64,000 nucleotides of DNA from Treponema sp. (GTDB taxonomy: Bacteria; Spirochaetota; Spirochaetia; Treponematales; Breznakiellaceae): positions 124,001 to 188,000 of the forward strand of contig WRMC01000001.1 in assembly GCA_009777335.1 (NCBI GenBank), written 5' to 3'. Position numbers and translations under genes: made by a program. This document shows, in pieces, positions 27,739 through 36,277 of the stretch (within the stretch, counting starts at the first letter, position 1; each line of letters begins with the position of its first letter). Below the pieces are notes generated by a model. The model worked only from the letters and a program-made list of their open reading frames with translations. It searched no databases and had not been told where the DNA came from.

Positions 27739-28131
27739 TTGAAGCTAATCTACATAGCCGAAGACGAGACCAACATCCGCCTGGGGATAAAGGCCTTCCT
27801 GGAAAACGCAGGGTTTATGGTGGAGGACTTTCAGACCGGCGATCTCCTCCTCGAAGCCTTTGAGAAAGCTCCGGCGGACCTGGTGCTACTGGATGTCATG
27901 ATGCCCGGCTCCAATGGCTTCGTGGTTTGCAGGGAGCTGCGAAAAACCAGCCGGGTCCCCATCATCATGCTCACCGCCCGAGACAGCGACCTGGATTATG
28001 CCACGGGCCTGGACCTGGGGAGCGATGACTATCTAACCAAACCCTTTAGCCCCGTAGCCTTGGTGATGCGGATAAAAGCCATCTTTAGACGTATCGAATA
28101 TGACAGGGAGACCTTTTCTGCCGCAGAATAA
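27739..28131 (+). CDS. receiver-only response regulator (OmpR-type, output domain absent)
   Basis: 130 residues, starting at TTG 27739, which has GGGGAAGGA about 9 nt upstream. The receiver has the phosphoacceptor Asp in LVLLDVMMPG, the acidic pair AEDE near the N-terminus, Thr in MLTARD and Lys in LTKPFSP. It resembles OmpR/PhoB regulators up to the alpha5 helix, but the winged-helix DNA-binding domain (~95 residues) is not present; the frame stops after YDRETFSAAE. The kinase gene begins 32 bp before that stop. Either it is a genuine single-domain regulator or the output domain has been deleted. Confidence 0.85.
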   Translation: MKLIYIAEDETNIRLGIKAFLENAGFMVEDFQTGDLLLEAFEKAPADLVLLDVMMPGSNGFVVCRELRKTSRVPIIMLTARDSDLDYATGLDLGSDDYLTKPFSPVALVMRIKAIFRRIEYDRETFSAAE

Positions 28132-29515
28132 GACCCGAATCCGCACCAGAATAATGGCCTTTTTTTCTTTTCTCCTCTTCGCCGCTTTTTTAATCATTGG
28201 GATAATTTTTAACATCGCCGCCAGACAGTATATACAGGCCAATGCCATAGCCCAGCTTGATCGTTCCTATAACGCCATTCAGGATGCCATAGACATTGCA
28301 GAAGTTATCCTCTTGGATCTTCCCCGGGAAAGGGTAAACGACCGGGCCTTCTCTTTCGCCATGCGGAGGAATGAATTCAGGATAGAATCAAATATTTTTA
28401 TCCTCAATTCTGATCTTGCTCCTGTGGCTAATCAATATATTTCAGAAACTTCGCAGGAAATATTAAATACCATCCAGCATGAACGCTTAAGCCTTGAGGG
28501 AATGCAAAACAGGATGATCCGCACCGAAGATGGGTCCTATTATGTATCTTCGTATCATCTTCCCAATCCAGGCATCGAAGAAACAGTTTATGGTATAATT
28601 TATGCTGATATAACAGGATTAAGTAACTTTGCCCAGACCGTAAACCGGTTCTTGATTCTGCTCGTCTGTGTAATGTTCGTCATTGCAGTTATTTCTTCTT
28701 TCTTTCTTTCGGAAGCAATCACCGGTCCCATAAAAAAACTTTCCGCCTTCGCAGCCAGCATAGGGCAGGGAAACTTCTCTGCACAGGATTACGGTTTTAA
28801 AGACAAGGAGTTTGACGATTTAAACAAAGCTCTGAATAGGTCGGCCAAGCAGCTTGAAATTTACGATGGGGAGCAAAAAACCTTCTTTCAAAATGTTTCC
28901 CATGAACTTAGAACCCCCCTGATGACAATTCAATGTTATGCCGAGGGTATCCAGGTAGGCCTCATGGATCCTAAAGAAGCCAGCGATACCATTTTAACAG
29001 AATCGATGCGGCTTAACGAAATGGTAAAGGATCTGCTCTATATCTCAAAATTGGACAACATCACCCCCGCATTCCCGGTTTCGTGCATAGATCTGATACC
29101 TGTCGTTAAAGAATGTGCCAGAAAGCAAGAAGCTTTAGCTGAGAAAAGTCAGCTGCAATTTACCTATTGCTTTGACCGCGAGCCGGTGTTATGCGATTGT
29201 GTGGAAGAACTCATCACGAGGGCATTGGAGAACCTCATTTCCAACGCCCTGCGTTATGCCTCCACTCAGATCAATATATCCTGCCAAAGGGCCGGGTCCT
29301 TGGCTATTATCTGTGTACAGGACGATGGTCCCGGGATTAGCGAAACACAATTACCACACATCTTTGAAAGATTCTACAAAGGACAGGGCGGAAAATACGG
29401 CATAGGATTATCCATTGTCAAAGCGATAATCGACCAGCATCTGGGGACAGTAAAGGCAGAAAATAATTCGACAGGAGGGGCCATATTCACGATCATGATT
29501 CCAAGCTGCAGCTAG
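28100..29515 (+). CDS. sensor histidine kinase
   Basis: 471 residues with transmembrane helices near residues 18-38 and ~180-200, a ~140-residue sensor region between them, a HAMP domain, and the dimerisation helix with phospho-His in FFQNVSHELRTPLMTIQ. The ATPase domain has N box ENLISNALRY, DDGPGIS and IGLSIVKAII. The gene overlaps the receiver gene by 32 bp. An alternative ATG at 28154 would cut 18 residues but keep the first helix. Codon use is slightly AT-richer than the flanking genes. It is likely the partner of the receiver-only protein. Confidence 0.9.
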   Translation: MTGRPFLPQNKTRIRTRIMAFFSFLLFAAFLIIGIIFNIAARQYIQANAIAQLDRSYNAIQDAIDIAEVILLDLPRERVNDRAFSFAMRRNEFRIESNIFILNSDLAPVANQYISETSQEILNTIQHERLSLEGMQNRMIRTEDGSYYVSSYHLPNPGIEETVYGIIYADITGLSNFAQTVNRFLILLVCVMFVIAVISSFFLSEAITGPIKKLSAFAASIGQGNFSAQDYGFKDKEFDDLNKALNRSAKQLEIYDGEQKTFFQNVSHELRTPLMTIQCYAEGIQVGLMDPKEASDTILTESMRLNEMVKDLLYISKLDNITPAFPVSCIDLIPVVKECARKQEALAEKSQLQFTYCFDREPVLCDCVEELITRALENLISNALRYASTQINISCQRAGSLAIICVQDDGPGISETQLPHIFERFYKGQGGKYGIGLSIVKAIIDQHLGTVKAENNSTGGAIFTIMIPSCS

Positions 29516-29544
29516 ATAATATTCTCGTCATCCATGAATGGGGA

Positions 29545-30111
29545 ATGAACCTGCTCTTAAGCAAAATGCAAGTTATTTTTGATTCATTAAAACATTTCCA
29601 GCATTCAAACCCCATAGAAAAGATCAGCTCCCGGGTAAAGGCCCCGGAAAATATAGAAAAGAAGCTTCTAAACCTGGGATACGAAGCAAGCCCGGAAAAT
29701 GCCAGAAAATACTTAACAGATATTGCGGGGATCCGGATCATATGTTCCTATGCAAAGGACATTTACCACCTGGCGGACTTAATCCGGTCTATTCCCGATA
29801 TCCAGGTAACCATAGAAAAAGATTATATCAGCTCCCCCAAGCCAAGCGGATACCGCAGTTACCACATGATCATCGAGATACCGGTATACTATTCCAGTAA
29901 GACTGAGGTGGTGCCCGTAGAGGTGCAGCTGCGCACCGCGGCGATGGATTTTTGGGCATCCCTGGAACATAGGGTCCGCTACAAGTACCAGGAACATATC
30001 CCCAAGCACCTAAGCGACGAGCTGGTAATCTGTGCCGACAAGATAGCCGACCTGGATAAACGCATGTTCCTTATCCACGATATTATTTCCTTGATAAACC
30101 AAGACACTTAA
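29545..30111 (+). CDS. small alarmone synthetase (RelA/SpoT-like, RelQ/RelP type)
   Basis: 188 residues with the RelA/SpoT synthetase domain and no hydrolase or TGS domain. Motifs: KYLTDIAGIRIICSY (DxxGxR), PKPSGYRSYHMII (G-loop SGYRSxH) and PVEVQLRTAAMDFWASLEHRVRYKY, where EVQLRT and the Glu/His are catalytic. It would make (p)ppGpp from ATP and GTP or GDP. The reading frame continues upstream for at least 11 codons into the kinase stop, but with no clear start, so the N-terminus is uncertain. Placed behind a two-component system, it may be controlled by it. Confidence 0.86.
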   Translation: MNLLLSKMQVIFDSLKHFQHSNPIEKISSRVKAPENIEKKLLNLGYEASPENARKYLTDIAGIRIICSYAKDIYHLADLIRSIPDIQVTIEKDYISSPKPSGYRSYHMIIEIPVYYSSKTEVVPVEVQLRTAAMDFWASLEHRVRYKYQEHIPKHLSDELVICADKIADLDKRMFLIHDIISLINQDT

Positions 30112-30169
30112 TGCTATTATCATATGATATTATCATCTGATCTTATCTTCATATAACTGTGAGGGGTCT

Positions 30170-32713
30170 ATGGCAAACCAGGGATTTAAACTCAACGCCG
30201 CGGCGGGTTACTTTCAGAACCGGGGGGTCGACATCATGGCCTTCGACGATATCTACCCCGAGGGGCATCAGAGCGGGGTCAGCATCATCATGCATGGGAA
30301 CCGCATCGCCACCAACGGCGACATTCGCTTCGAGCAGTGCCCGGGCCAGTGGCAGCCCGTCCCCTCCCAGGGCCAGCGGGACCTGGACGAAGGGGCCAAC
30401 ACCATCACCACGGCCCTTAGCTTCCCCGACACCAAGCGGCACCTGAGGGGCTTTAATCCCATGATCTACCCGGATTTTACCTTCAACTATAAAATCACCG
30501 TCAAAGGCGATGGCCCCAGGGTCCTCGTAAAGGTAGATCTGGATACACCGGTACCGGAGCGCTTCCTGGGAAAACTATGCTTTAACCTGGAACTTTTCCC
30601 CGGGGCCCTCTTTGGGAAGCCCTGGATTATGGAAGGGGTTAGCAAGGGATCCCGCCAGGGGATCTTTCCGGAGCAACCCAACGGCCCTACCCTTTCACTG
30701 GGGGCCAACTATCCTCATACGGGGGATTTCAAAGAGGCAGACGCTAGGGCCGATGGCAAGGTCCTTTCGGGGGACAACCAGGGCTACAACCCCATCATCG
30801 CCGACGACCTTATTGCCGAACCCTACTCGGTTGGGAAGCGCTTTATCCTCCAACCTGAAAACCCTTTGCGCTGCTTCAGCATAGAGAGCAAGGGAGCGGA
30901 GCTAAAACTCTACGACGGCCGGATGAACCACAACAACGGCTGGTTCGTTCTTTCCAGCGAAGTCCCCCCAGGGGCCACCGCCAATGCCATAGAGTGGGTG
31001 ATCACCCCCAACGTGGTGGAGGACTGGGTCTACTCGCCGGTGGTGCAGTGCTCCCAGGTGGGCTACCACCCGAACCAGCCCAAGGCGGCCATCATAGAAC
31101 TGGACAAGCGGGACTCGGCCCGGCATGAGTCCATGCTCTTAAAAATAACCGAAGGGGGCCAAAAGAAGGTCCACGCAGGGGTTGGAAAGGAGTGGGGATC
31201 CTTCCTCCGGTATAACTACCTCATCTTTGATTTTTCTTCGATTAAAGAAGAGGGCCTTTACAAGGTCCAATACGGCAGCTCCGAGTCGTCGATTTTCCGG
31301 ATCGCCGAAGATGTCTACGACCGGGGAGTCTGGCAGCCCGTGTTGGAGTACTTTTTACCGGTCCAGATGTGCCACATGCGGGTGGCGGAGAAGTACCGGG
31401 TCTGGCACGGCCTTTGTCACATGGACGATGCCCGGATGGCCCCGGTGGATTTTAATCACATCGACGGCTATGCCCAGGGCCCTTCTACCCTATGCAAGTA
31501 TAAACCCGGCGATGTGGTCCCCGGCTTGAACATCGGGGGCTGGCATGATGCGGGGGACTTTGACCTGCGGGTAGAGTCCCAGGCCGGGGAGTTTTATATC
31601 CTCGCCATGGCCTACGAGGCCTTTGGGGTAAACTACGATGCCACCAGCATCGATCAGGAAACCAGGGTGGTGGAGATCCATCAGCCTGATGGAAAAAACG
31701 ATATTTTGCAGCAGGTGGAACACGGGGTCCTCTCGGTGGTGGGGGCCTACAAGGCCCTGGGCCGGCTGTACCGGGGGATCATCGAAAGGGACCTGCGGCA
31801 GTACGTGCACCTGGGGGACTCGGCGGTGATGACCGACGGGGTTCTAGGGAACGAGGATGACCGCTGGGTCTTTACCGAGGATAACCCGCCTCGGGAACTC
31901 AGCACCGCCGCTCACCTGGCCGCGGCGGCCCGGGTGCTAAAGGGCTTTAACGACGACCTGGCGGGGGACTCCCTTTCCGCGGCCCGGGAGATCTTCCAGG
32001 TCTCGGGGGACGAGGCCAAGTGGGCCAGCATGCCCGCCAACCCCCGGTTCCCCAATGCGGACCCCACGGGCCGGGTCCGGCAGGCGAAGATCCATGCAGC
32101 GGCGGAGCTCTTCCTTACCACGGGGGACAAGGAATACAAGGATTATCTTCTGGCCCACATCGAGTTTATCACCAAGGAAATAACCAACCTGGGCTGGTTC
32201 ATAGGCCGGGCAGAGAAGGCCATGGGGGATGCAGGTTTTACCAAGGCTATTAAGGATGCCCTGCCGGCCCTGAAAAAATCCCTGGACGAGCAGAGTGCCG
32301 AAACCCCCTACGGGATCCCCTACAAGCCTCACATCTGGGGGGCCGGCTGGAACATACAGCGGCTGGGTTATCAGTATTATTACCTTCACAAAGCATACCC
32401 AGATGTCTTTGGGCCCGAACTTGTCTACGATGCTCTCAACTTTATTTTAGGCGCCCATCCGGGATCTAACACCATGTCCTTTGCCTCTGGGGTGGGCACC
32501 AAGTCCGCCACCGTAGGTTACGGCCTTAACCGGGCAGACTGGTCCTACATCCCCGGCGGGGTCGTCTCGGGAACCGCCCTCATAAGGCCGGACTTCCCGG
32601 AACTCCTCGTGTTCCCCTACCTCTGGCAGCAGGTGGAATACGTCATGGGCGGCGGCTCCAGCCACTACATGTTCCTGGTCCTGGCGGCCCAGCAGTTGCT
32701 TAAGGGAAAGTAA
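30170..32713 (+). CDS. glycoside hydrolase family 9 protein, no signal peptide
   Basis: 847 residues. The first ~290 residues form a domain I cannot assign. Then follows a CelD-type N-terminal Ig-like domain (SPVVQCSQVGYHPNQPKAA) and the (alpha/alpha)6 GH9 catalytic domain with the nucleophile/base region GGWHDAGDFDLR and the late catalytic segment AHPGSNTMSFASG, DFPELLVFPYLW. GH9 enzymes cleave beta-1,4-glucans. No Sec signal or lipobox is present, so the protein is probably intracellular and would act on imported oligosaccharides. Ribosome site GAGGGG precedes the ATG. It begins 59 bp after the alarmone synthetase gene. Confidence 0.88.
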   Translation: MANQGFKLNAAAGYFQNRGVDIMAFDDIYPEGHQSGVSIIMHGNRIATNGDIRFEQCPGQWQPVPSQGQRDLDEGANTITTALSFPDTKRHLRGFNPMIYPDFTFNYKITVKGDGPRVLVKVDLDTPVPERFLGKLCFNLELFPGALFGKPWIMEGVSKGSRQGIFPEQPNGPTLSLGANYPHTGDFKEADARADGKVLSGDNQGYNPIIADDLIAEPYSVGKRFILQPENPLRCFSIESKGAELKLYDGRMNHNNGWFVLSSEVPPGATANAIEWVITPNVVEDWVYSPVVQCSQVGYHPNQPKAAIIELDKRDSARHESMLLKITEGGQKKVHAGVGKEWGSFLRYNYLIFDFSSIKEEGLYKVQYGSSESSIFRIAEDVYDRGVWQPVLEYFLPVQMCHMRVAEKYRVWHGLCHMDDARMAPVDFNHIDGYAQGPSTLCKYKPGDVVPGLNIGGWHDAGDFDLRVESQAGEFYILAMAYEAFGVNYDATSIDQETRVVEIHQPDGKNDILQQVEHGVLSVVGAYKALGRLYRGIIERDLRQYVHLGDSAVMTDGVLGNEDDRWVFTEDNPPRELSTAAHLAAAARVLKGFNDDLAGDSLSAAREIFQVSGDEAKWASMPANPRFPNADPTGRVRQAKIHAAAELFLTTGDKEYKDYLLAHIEFITKEITNLGWFIGRAEKAMGDAGFTKAIKDALPALKKSLDEQSAETPYGIPYKPHIWGAGWNIQRLGYQYYYLHKAYPDVFGPELVYDALNFILGAHPGSNTMSFASGVGTKSATVGYGLNRADWSYIPGGVVSGTALIRPDFPELLVFPYLWQQVEYVMGGGSSHYMFLVLAAQQLLKGK

Positions 32714-32721
32714 GAAGGACC

Positions 32722-33135
32722 CTAGTCCCAGGGGTTTAGCAGAGCAAGACCCTCGATGTCCTCGAAGTCCTTTGTGTTTCCGGTAATTAGGGTCATATTG
32801 TGCATTATAGCTGTAGCGGCTATGAGTGAATCCAAACCGGGCAGGGTCCTTTCGACCCTGGCCCGCATTCTTCCCCACCCAAAAGAGAGTTCGTTGTCCA
32901 AAGGGATTATTCGGTTTTTAAACCATTCTGGTACGGTTGAATAAAGATATAACGATAGATCGTGTTTCTTTTTGTTATCTGGAAGCCTTTCTATACCGTA
33001 GCTCATCTCTCCAAGGGTTATAACAGACAGATACAAATTTTCCAGGGGTATTCCTGCAATCATTGTTTTAACTTTTTCGCTGCCCTGGGGTTTATATAAT
33101 TCAGATATAACATTTGTATCCAATAGATAGTTCAT
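32722..33135 (-). CDS. PIN-domain toxin (VapC-like)
   Basis: 137 residues of the PIN RNase family. Acidic metal ligands are visible: Asp in YLLDTNVISELY, Glu in ITLGEMSYGIE, Asp in LPGLDSLIAATAI and the last Asp in TKDFEDIEG. VapC toxins usually cut tRNA or rRNA. The gene overlaps the antitoxin gene by 4 bp (ATGA). The toxin is second in the operon, the usual order. The pair has a strong promoter with an operator over its start region. Confidence 0.9.
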   Translation of the reverse strand: MNYLLDTNVISELYKPQGSEKVKTMIAGIPLENLYLSVITLGEMSYGIERLPDNKKKHDLSLYLYSTVPEWFKNRIIPLDNELSFGWGRMRARVERTLPGLDSLIAATAIMHNMTLITGNTKDFEDIEGLALLNPWD

Positions 33136-33401
33136 AAAAAAACGTCCCTCATGGGATCAGGTTTACGAGGGGGTAGATCCAATTCCACTCCATAAAATGG
33201 TGAATGTTGGATTAATTCGACCAATGATAGCCTGGGGGTGCTTAACTTTTGGTATTCATCGATAGAGATAATAACAGCGGCAGCTTTCCCGTGAACCGTG
33301 ATAGTTTGAGGTTTTAGGGCCGAAGCTTTTATCACTTCACTAAACATGGCCTTTGCTTCCTGCAATTGCCAGGTATCCTTTTTTTTAACTCCAGTAGCCA
33401 T
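33132..33401 (-). CDS. Phd/YefM-like antitoxin
   Basis: 89 residues. The N-terminal TWQLQEAKAMFSEVIKAS and PQTITVHGKAAAVIISIDEYQKL match Phd/YefM antitoxins, whose N-terminal half binds DNA and whose C-terminal tail wraps the toxin. The ATG at 33419 is in frame, but GAGAGGG sits 6 nt before ATG 33401, so I chose 33401. The promoter and operator lie just upstream, which fits autoregulation. Confidence 0.85.
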   Translation of the reverse strand: MATGVKKKDTWQLQEAKAMFSEVIKASALKPQTITVHGKAAAVIISIDEYQKLSTPRLSLVELIQHSPFYGVELDLPPRKPDPMRDVFL

Positions 33402-33420
33402 GGCAAACCCTCTCTTCATA

Positions 33421-33471
33421 CTATCTAGTCAGACTAGTTAGATTATAATAAGAGGTTTATACTTTTGTCAA
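33421..33471 (-). promoter_or_regulatory. consensus promoter and palindromic operator of the PIN toxin-antitoxin operon
   Basis: On the minus strand, perfect -35 TTGACA (33471-33466), 18-bp spacer and perfect -10 TATAAT (33447-33442). Directly downstream, 33421-33441 is a 21-bp palindrome with one mismatch pair (core CTAGTC-A-GACTAG), covering the expected start of transcription. An antitoxin dimer could bind there. The -35 box lies inside the last codons of the epimerase gene. Confidence 0.85.
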
Positions 33472-34361
33472 ACTCCCCTAGCCTTCTCGATATAATAATC
33501 CAGCAACTGAAAGAAGCGATCATGTATCTCTTCAAACTGAAAGCCCAGGGAGATGGCCAGGTCCAGGGAGGTGGAGAAGGCCAGCCGATCGTTGTAGGCC
33601 CCCGGTTCCCCCTGGTCCGATAGGAGGGCTTTCTTCCCGGTTTTTTCTTCCACATACGAGATGATGTCTCCCACGGAGTACTCCCCAGGGTTGGCCGCAT
33701 TGATTGGACCCTTAAAATCAAGCAGAGCAAGATCGGCCAGAAAATGGCCCGCCGCATCGGAAAAGATATACCCTATCCTTTGATCGATGTTGTTAATGAA
33801 CATGGGTTTTTCGTTTACCACATGATCCACATATAGAAAGAGCCGGTCTGTGTAGTCATCCTGGCCTATGACGTAGGGAAGCCGGGCAGCGGCACAGGGG
33901 ATGTGACTGTATGTTTGAAACACCGCCCGCTCGGCGGCCCGCTTACGGTCTCCGTAGGGAAGGCTCTCCCGGTCGCACCAAACGAGATTCCCCGAAAGGG
34001 GGTCAAAATGGCTCTCCTTCATGCCCATCCGAAGATCCTCATCGTAGACCGCGATGGTGGATGTATAGACATACCGGGGCGGCTGGATGACATCCAGGAC
34101 CAGTTTTATATCATTGGAACAGTAGACCAGATTATCGATGACTATGTCGAAGTCCCCGTCCCTGCCAGATAAAGCTTTCTTCATACTCAGGGGATCTATC
34201 CTGTCTAAGGTTATATGGCTCGTCTGGCCATCAAAGGGATCCGGTGCCTCTCCCCTGGTTGCAATGGTTATGTGGTGACCCAGGGATAACAGCCTTTTTA
34301 CCATGTGGATGCCGAAAAAACCCGTACCGCCCAGGACTAGAATTCGTTTTAATTCACTCAT
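33468..34361 (-). CDS. NAD-dependent epimerase/dehydratase (extended SDR)
   Basis: 297 residues of the extended SDR type, with the N-terminal nucleotide loop LGGTGFFG (GxxGxxG) near residue 11 and a YGDRKRAAE segment that holds the YxxxK-like catalytic residues. A beta-strand ending in an Arg (ATRGE) suggests NADP preference. Substrate is likely a nucleotide sugar or small carbohydrate. The start ATG 34361 lies 7 nt after TATACT on the minus strand, with a weak -35, so it could be leaderless. Confidence 0.85.
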   Translation of the reverse strand: MSELKRILVLGGTGFFGIHMVKRLLSLGHHITIATRGEAPDPFDGQTSHITLDRIDPLSMKKALSGRDGDFDIVIDNLVYCSNDIKLVLDVIQPPRYVYTSTIAVYDEDLRMGMKESHFDPLSGNLVWCDRESLPYGDRKRAAERAVFQTYSHIPCAAARLPYVIGQDDYTDRLFLYVDHVVNEKPMFINNIDQRIGYIFSDAAGHFLADLALLDFKGPINAANPGEYSVGDIISYVEEKTGKKALLSDQGEPGAYNDRLAFSTSLDLAISLGFQFEEIHDRFFQLLDYYIEKARGV

Positions 34362-34454
34362 AATAACCAGTATATAATAAATCTACGATCTGCTACAGAG
34401 CAAAAAGATTTACCAAAAGTTTACCATTTTTCCATTGCCCCATAGTAATAGCTC

Positions 34455-35573
34455 ATGTATCATAGCACCATGACCATAAAACGGCGGCTCTTTTTTTCCA
34501 ACATCAGGATGATCTTTGTAACCGGGGCTACATTTTCCCTCTCTACTTACCTGGTGCGGATGATTTACGGGGGATCCCTTAGCGGACCTGGGGGTTTCCA
34601 GGAGCTAAACCATATGGATCTGCGGGTCACCATTCCCCTCTTAATCCTGGTAATTTTTACCATCATTTTTGCTGGGGTTAATAGTTTCTTAACCCATCGC
34701 ATGACCCGCCGAATCATACAGCCCCTGGAACCCCTGGGAGAAGGGGTCTCGCAGATCCACGCCAACAACCTCTCTTACCGGATTAATTACTCCAGTAATG
34801 ATGAGTTCAGGCCCATCTGCGATGCCTTTAACGAAATGGCAGAAAAACTGGAAGCCACCAGCGAACAAAAAGAGCGGGACGAAAAAAACCGCCGGGAATT
34901 GATCGCCGGGATCTCCCATGATTTAAGAACTCCCCTTACGTCGATCAAGGGCTACCTGGAGGGCCTCGAGACCGGGGTGGCTTCTACGGCAGAAATGCGG
35001 AGGGAGTATTTTTACACCGTTAAAAAGAAAACCTCCGAAATGGAACGGATCATCGAGCAGTTATTTTTATTCTCTAAACTGGACATGGACGAGTTCCCCC
35101 TGCACCTAAAGGAGCTTCCTTTAAATAGAATTATTTCCGACATGATCGAAGAACTGAGCCCGGAATATAGCAAGAAGGGCCTTGCTATTCTTTACGACGA
35201 CCCAAAAGAAGAAATTCCCGTAAAAATAGATGTGATCATGTTTAGGAATGTCTTGGTAAATATAATTGAAAACTCGGCGAAGTACAAAACCAGGCCCCAG
35301 GGCACGGTGGAGCTTACTCTGGAAGTAATAAATGGCTTCGTTTCTATCAATGTAAAGGACGATGGCCCGGGGGTAGAAAAAGAAAACCTATCTAAACTAT
35401 TTGATGTTTTTTATAGGGCCGACCCTTCAAGAAGTCTTACGGGGTCGGGCCTGGGCCTGGCAATTTGCGCCAAAATTATCACCACCATGGGAGGGACCAT
35501 CCATGGAGAACTGCCTGAATCCGGCGGGCTTTCCATAATTATCAACCTGCCGCTAGTGGAAAAGGAAGCATAA
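34455..35573 (+). CDS. sensor histidine kinase (two-component)
   Basis: 372 residues: two transmembrane helices enclosing a short (~35-residue) external loop, HAMP domain (QPLEPLGEGVSQIHANNLSYRI), DHp helix ELIAGISHDLRTPLTSIKGYLEG with phospho-His, and ATPase boxes ENSAKYK, DDGPGV, GSGLGLAICAKI. The short sensor loop implies sensing in the membrane or near it. The stop codon abuts the ATG of the response regulator gene, so the pair is coupled. The start may be ATG 34455 or 34470; no ribosome site is evident. Confidence 0.9.
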   Translation: MYHSTMTIKRRLFFSNIRMIFVTGATFSLSTYLVRMIYGGSLSGPGGFQELNHMDLRVTIPLLILVIFTIIFAGVNSFLTHRMTRRIIQPLEPLGEGVSQIHANNLSYRINYSSNDEFRPICDAFNEMAEKLEATSEQKERDEKNRRELIAGISHDLRTPLTSIKGYLEGLETGVASTAEMRREYFYTVKKKTSEMERIIEQLFLFSKLDMDEFPLHLKELPLNRIISDMIEELSPEYSKKGLAILYDDPKEEIPVKIDVIMFRNVLVNIIENSAKYKTRPQGTVELTLEVINGFVSINVKDDGPGVEKENLSKLFDVFYRADPSRSLTGSGLGLAICAKIITTMGGTIHGELPESGGLSIIINLPLVEKEA

Positions 35574-36272
35574 ATGCCCCATACCATTCTTATAATAGAA
35601 GATGATAAAGATATTGCGGCCATAGAAAGGGACTTTCTTGAAATTAACGGCTTTAAAGTTGAGGTGGAGCATAACGGGACGGAAGGGCAAAAACGAGCCA
35701 TGGCCGAACAGTTTTCTCTTATCATTTTGGATCTTATGCTGCCCGGAAAAGATGGCATGCTAATCTGCCGGGAGATCCGCGATAAGGTCGATATTCCCAT
35801 CCTTATGGTGACAGCTCAGACCGAGGACCAGGATAAGATCCGCGGCCTGGGCTTTGGGGCCGATGATTACATCGTAAAACCCTTTTCTCCCACCGAGCTG
35901 GTGGCAAGGGTAAAATCCCACATAGCCCGCTACGAGCGGCTTACCCAAAACAGAAACAGCTCCATCACCCAAAATGAAATAGATCTGGGCTGGCTCCGAA
36001 TTAATCAAGACACCCACCGGGTCCTCCGAGACGATGACGAAGTTACCCTTACTCAAAAGGAATATTTGCTCCTCCTCTTTCTTGCCTCTAACCCCGATTT
36101 GGTTTTTAGCAAGGAACAGATCTACGATAAAATCTGGGGCGAAGACATGTACGGGGATTTAAAAACCGTGGCGGTACACATTAATCGCTTACGAGAAAAG
36201 ATCGAAAGGGAACCCTCCAAACCGGTGCACCTGCAGACGGTCTGGGGTGCGGGTTACCGTTTTCTTCCCTAG
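35574..36272 (+). CDS. OmpR/PhoB-family response regulator
   Basis: 232 residues, full-length. The receiver has EDDKD, the phosphoacceptor in LIILDLMLPG, VTAQT and VKPFSP. The C-terminal winged-helix DNA-binding domain is present (LTQKEYLLLLFLASNP, KTVAVHINRLREKIE, VWGAGYRF). ATG follows directly on the kinase stop. This is the second two-component pair in the window and, unlike the receiver at 27.7 kb, it is complete. Targets are unknown. Confidence 0.93.
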   Translation: MPHTILIIEDDKDIAAIERDFLEINGFKVEVEHNGTEGQKRAMAEQFSLIILDLMLPGKDGMLICREIRDKVDIPILMVTAQTEDQDKIRGLGFGADDYIVKPFSPTELVARVKSHIARYERLTQNRNSSITQNEIDLGWLRINQDTHRVLRDDDEVTLTQKEYLLLLFLASNPDLVFSKEQIYDKIWGEDMYGDLKTVAVHINRLREKIEREPSKPVHLQTVWGAGYRFLP

Positions 36273-36277
36273 TTATA

